A stretch of 64,000 nt of DNA from Geminicoccaceae bacterium (GTDB taxonomy: Bacteria; Pseudomonadota; Alphaproteobacteria; Geminicoccales; Geminicoccaceae): assembly GCA_028285265.1 (NCBI GenBank), contig JANQPX010000051.1:1-64000 (forward strand), given 5' to 3'. Below, in pieces: positions 62,044-64,000 of this stretch (its first letter is position 1; the number at the start of each line of letters is the position of its first letter). A program made the translations under genes and the position numbers. The notes under the pieces are model-generated. The model ran no database searches. It was not told the origin of the DNA and was given only the letters and a program-made list of their open reading frames with translations.

Positions 62044-62116
62044 CAACTTGGCTGCATAAGAGAGCTTATTATGCGGTTGGTGTTCGGCTTTAAACAAGGA
62101 TTCGGCCTTAAGAGCG

Positions 62117-64000
62117 ATGAGCGGGCCAAGGTCAATTTTCATCAACTACGCTTTGCCGGTTCTCGCTGCCACCATTCCAGTCGCTGCGCTGTTGATTCTG
62201 TTTGACGTGCATTCAGCCGTAATTCGGCGTGCTCAAACACTGATCGGCGTACGCCCCGACACGCCCGTCATCATTTCCACGCGCGATGCTTGTGGGCACA
62301 CCGAAACCCACATCCGCGCCATTGTGAGGAATGACCGGGAGTTGTCTCCGACTGATGCCCGTGGATGCAACAAGACGTCCGTTTCCGTCCTCGCCGCGAA
62401 GCGGCCTGGAGAGGTGATCACTCTCTACCTCAATAACGAGCCGGTCGCTCGTGATCGGAGCCCCAGCAGGATTGTTCGATTCGACGACATTGCGCTGGAC
62501 CAAGCCGTGAATATCCTGCAGCTGACGCCGGACGAAGGGCTGTTCTGGCGCCCATTCGGCAGCAGCGGGCGCCCTGCCGAATTCATCGACTATTTTGGCC
62601 AGCGGTTCGAGCCGCCGTGGTCCCTACAGGATCGACCGGGGCCTTTACCTCTAGGCCGCATCGGGATCAATGGACCAGAAGCCCCGACAGCGATCGAAGA
62701 ACTCGGTGTATGGACCAACGAAGACGGAGAATTTGTCGGGCTCGTTTCGGGCGCCCCGGTTTCCACTCTTCCGACGACGACCTTTGGCATCAATACTCAG
62801 GATAGAAGACTTACGAACCCCGCCGGACTGACATTGGTTAAAATAACGCCCGAAGCCGCGGAAGGGAAACCCGCGCCGCCCTTCTTTCGCCGGCTTCGAT
62901 TGGAACGACATTCCGACGGCACGATCGCGGTCGATGCAAAAACCTGCTTGCCTCGGGGCCATCCCTATCACGCTAGGGTTCTTCCCCCTGGCGAGGAAAG
63001 TGCGCCCGGCATCCTGCCGATTCCGGGAACAATATTCGTCGCACGGTTCTTCAACGTCCAGGTGGGGCGGTTCACGCGCGAAACGTTGTTCGCAGCCCCG
63101 GACAAGGTTGCTGTTCATTTTACAGCAGAAGGACCTGCCGCATGCCGCCCAGTCTCAGCATCCTTCACACTGAAGCATGGCGGCTTCGTGCTGTCGCAGG
63201 AGGGGCTGGCCAGCTTTCCAAAGCTGCCTGGAGACGAGCTGGAGCTGGTGGGATTCGGCGACGCAGTGGACGAAAGTGGACGTGTAGCTTCAGCCGCTAC
63301 GTCCGAAACCCGACGTTGGCACGGTCCAGGCCAAGTGGCCGAACGCTATTGGCTGGACCTTCGATACTACTCGAGCTCAGGTCCTGATGCCCATGTCGAG
63401 GCAGCCGACGACAGGATCTTCACACAATACCGGCAGATCTTCGAGGCTCTTCCTGACCAGCTTCGAACGTTTCTTTTTCTAGCTGCCCCGATCATGCCGG
63501 CGCTGCTGATACTGTTCGTGGTAAAGACTCGCGTCAGGACGGAAGACACCAACGAGGAGGCGCTGGAAATGGCGACGCGCGGGCTCTACGCGCTAGTCTT
63601 CTTTGGTGCCGCCTACGCGCTCCAGCCCTTCGTTCACAGCTTCGCCTATTGGCTGATAGATGTCGTGCGCATCGGCAGTTCGATCCGCGACCTGACCGTG
63701 AACATTTACACACGATCGAGTGAATCCGTGCCTACGGCCATCCTGGTCGTGGTGCTGGCGCTGGTGATGCTCGATCGCGATCCCAATGCGCGGCGAGGCT
63801 CCGACTCTCCCATGCTGCGTGGTCTCGGCTATCTGATCAACTTGGTGCTGTCCGCAGGTCTGATCGCCCTGGGGATCGGGGCGCTGCGAATCCAGTATCT
63901 TGCAACGAACGAAGAGTTCGCAGGTGAGATTGCGGACTTCATCGCGACGATCCCGCAGCTAGGGTGGGTCGACACGCAAATTTTCTCAGGGGTGACAGGT
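62117..64000 (+). CDS. Large membrane protein, 3' end outside the window
   Basis: At least 628 residues, running past the window end. N-terminal hydrophobic segment (YALPVLAATIPVAALLILFD), then a ~400-residue extracytoplasmic region with paired-strand character (VITLYLNNEPVARDRSPSRI, EPPWSLQDRPGPLPLGRIGI, FFNVQVGRFTRETLF), then hydrophobic segments near residues 455-470 (FLFLAAPIMPALLILFVVK), 490-510, 540-560 (ESVPTAILVVVLALVMLD) and 575-595. No family recognised. ATG 62117 has only a weak GAG upstream. Its position after the origin-like region suggests an element-specific surface or transfer protein. Confidence 0.7.
   Translation, partial: MSGPRSIFINYALPVLAATIPVAALLILFDVHSAVIRRAQTLIGVRPDTPVIISTRDACGHTETHIRAIVRNDRELSPTDARGCNKTSVSVLAAKRPGEVITLYLNNEPVARDRSPSRIVRFDDIALDQAVNILQLTPDEGLFWRPFGSSGRPAEFIDYFGQRFEPPWSLQDRPGPLPLGRIGINGPEAPTAIEELGVWTNEDGEFVGLVSGAPVSTLPTTTFGINTQDRRLTNPAGLTLVKITPEAAEGKPAPPFFRRLRLERHSDGTIAVDAKTCLPRGHPYHARVLPPGEESAPGILPIPGTIFVARFFNVQVGRFTRETLFAAPDKVAVHFTAEGPAACRPVSASFTLKHGGFVLSQEGLASFPKLPGDELELVGFGDAVDESGRVASAATSETRRWHGPGQVAERYWLDLRYYSSSGPDAHVEAADDRIFTQYRQIFEALPDQLRTFLFLAAPIMPALLILFVVKTRVRTEDTNEEALEMATRGLYALVFFGAAYALQPFVHSFAYWLIDVVRIGSSIRDLTVNIYTRSSESVPTAILVVVLALVMLDRDPNARRGSDSPMLRGLGYLINLVLSAGLIALGIGALRIQYLATNEEFAGEIADFIATIPQLGWVDTQIFSGVTG

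Larger units (their letters stand above)
61130..62116. other. Non-coding, origin-like region
   Basis: About 1 kb with no supported gene. It holds a pyrimidine/T-rich AT-rich tract (61380-61560), a long inverted repeat (61559-61642), short TTATCACC repeats (61674-61709) and further AT-rich DNA up to 62050. Such a combination next to a replication-relaxation gene is what a replication or transfer origin looks like; the assignment is inference. Confidence 0.5.

Noticed and set aside
61130..62116. tRNA genes or CRISPR arrays
   Set aside because: No cloverleaf or spaced repeats were seen anywhere in the window; the inverted repeat here lacks array structure.

Overview
The window looks like a GC-rich alphaproteobacterial genome segment, from codon use, dipeptide/quaternary-amine catabolic genes, DUF4160/DUF2442 pairs and IS630/IS110 elements; species cannot be named from sequence alone. 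It is mainly accessory DNA, with a chromosome-like catabolic block on the left, a ~28 kb contractile injection system in the middle and plasmid- or ICE-like genes on the right.

Left (1-20 kb): a decayed IS end, a DUF4160/DUF2442 pair and a 5'-truncated MmeI-like methyltransferase remnant lead into a minus-strand operon (7.4 to 2.2 kb): Rieske oxygenase of the quaternary-ammonium type, choline-sulfatase BetC, two short-chain dehydrogenases and a carnitine/3-hydroxyacyl-CoA dehydrogenase. Divergent from it is a complete dipeptide-type ABC transporter (8.2-13.7 kb), preceded by the pseudogene of another solute-binding protein. A decayed AraC regulator, an alpha/beta hydrolase, a winged-helix/TPR regulator, a flavin monooxygenase and an OsmC protein follow, then a ~1.05 kb IS630 element with clear ends.

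Middle (20.4-49.5 kb, minus strand): a single tightly packed operon for an extracellular contractile injection system (eCIS, Afp/PVC-like). In transcription order: sheath, three gp19-type tube proteins, a 55-residue DUF5908 protein, Pvc16-type cap, a 361-aa unknown, LysM tube-hub adaptor (Afp7), VgrG/gp5-type spike (Afp8), a 65-aa protein, gp25 (Afp9), PAAR-like tip (Afp10), gp6/J-type baseplate (Afp11), a trimeric fibre, gp7-like baseplate (Afp12), a multi-domain beta protein, tape measure (Afp14), AAA+ ATPase (Afp15), a 1396-aa candidate cargo/effector and two translationally coupled unknown proteins, then an exported protein. Many junctions are ATGA/TGATG/GTGA overlaps. A divergent polytopic membrane protein (50.5-52.2 kb) sits upstream.

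Right (52-64 kb): a multiply broken IS110 copy, a peptidoglycan M15 peptidase, a lipoprotein, and an overlapping ECF sigma / coiled-coil anti-sigma / S26 TraF-like peptidase operon. Then a TraD/TraG-type coupling protein and a replication-relaxation protein, a ~1 kb non-coding tract with a 31-nt-arm inverted repeat and short iteron-like repeats (a candidate transfer or replication origin), and a large membrane protein running off the end.

Best candidates for new biology: the eCIS with its large SHH-motif protein and two coupled partners; the sigma/anti-sigma/S26 peptidase operon with an 88-residue repeated stalk; and the origin-like inverted repeat.
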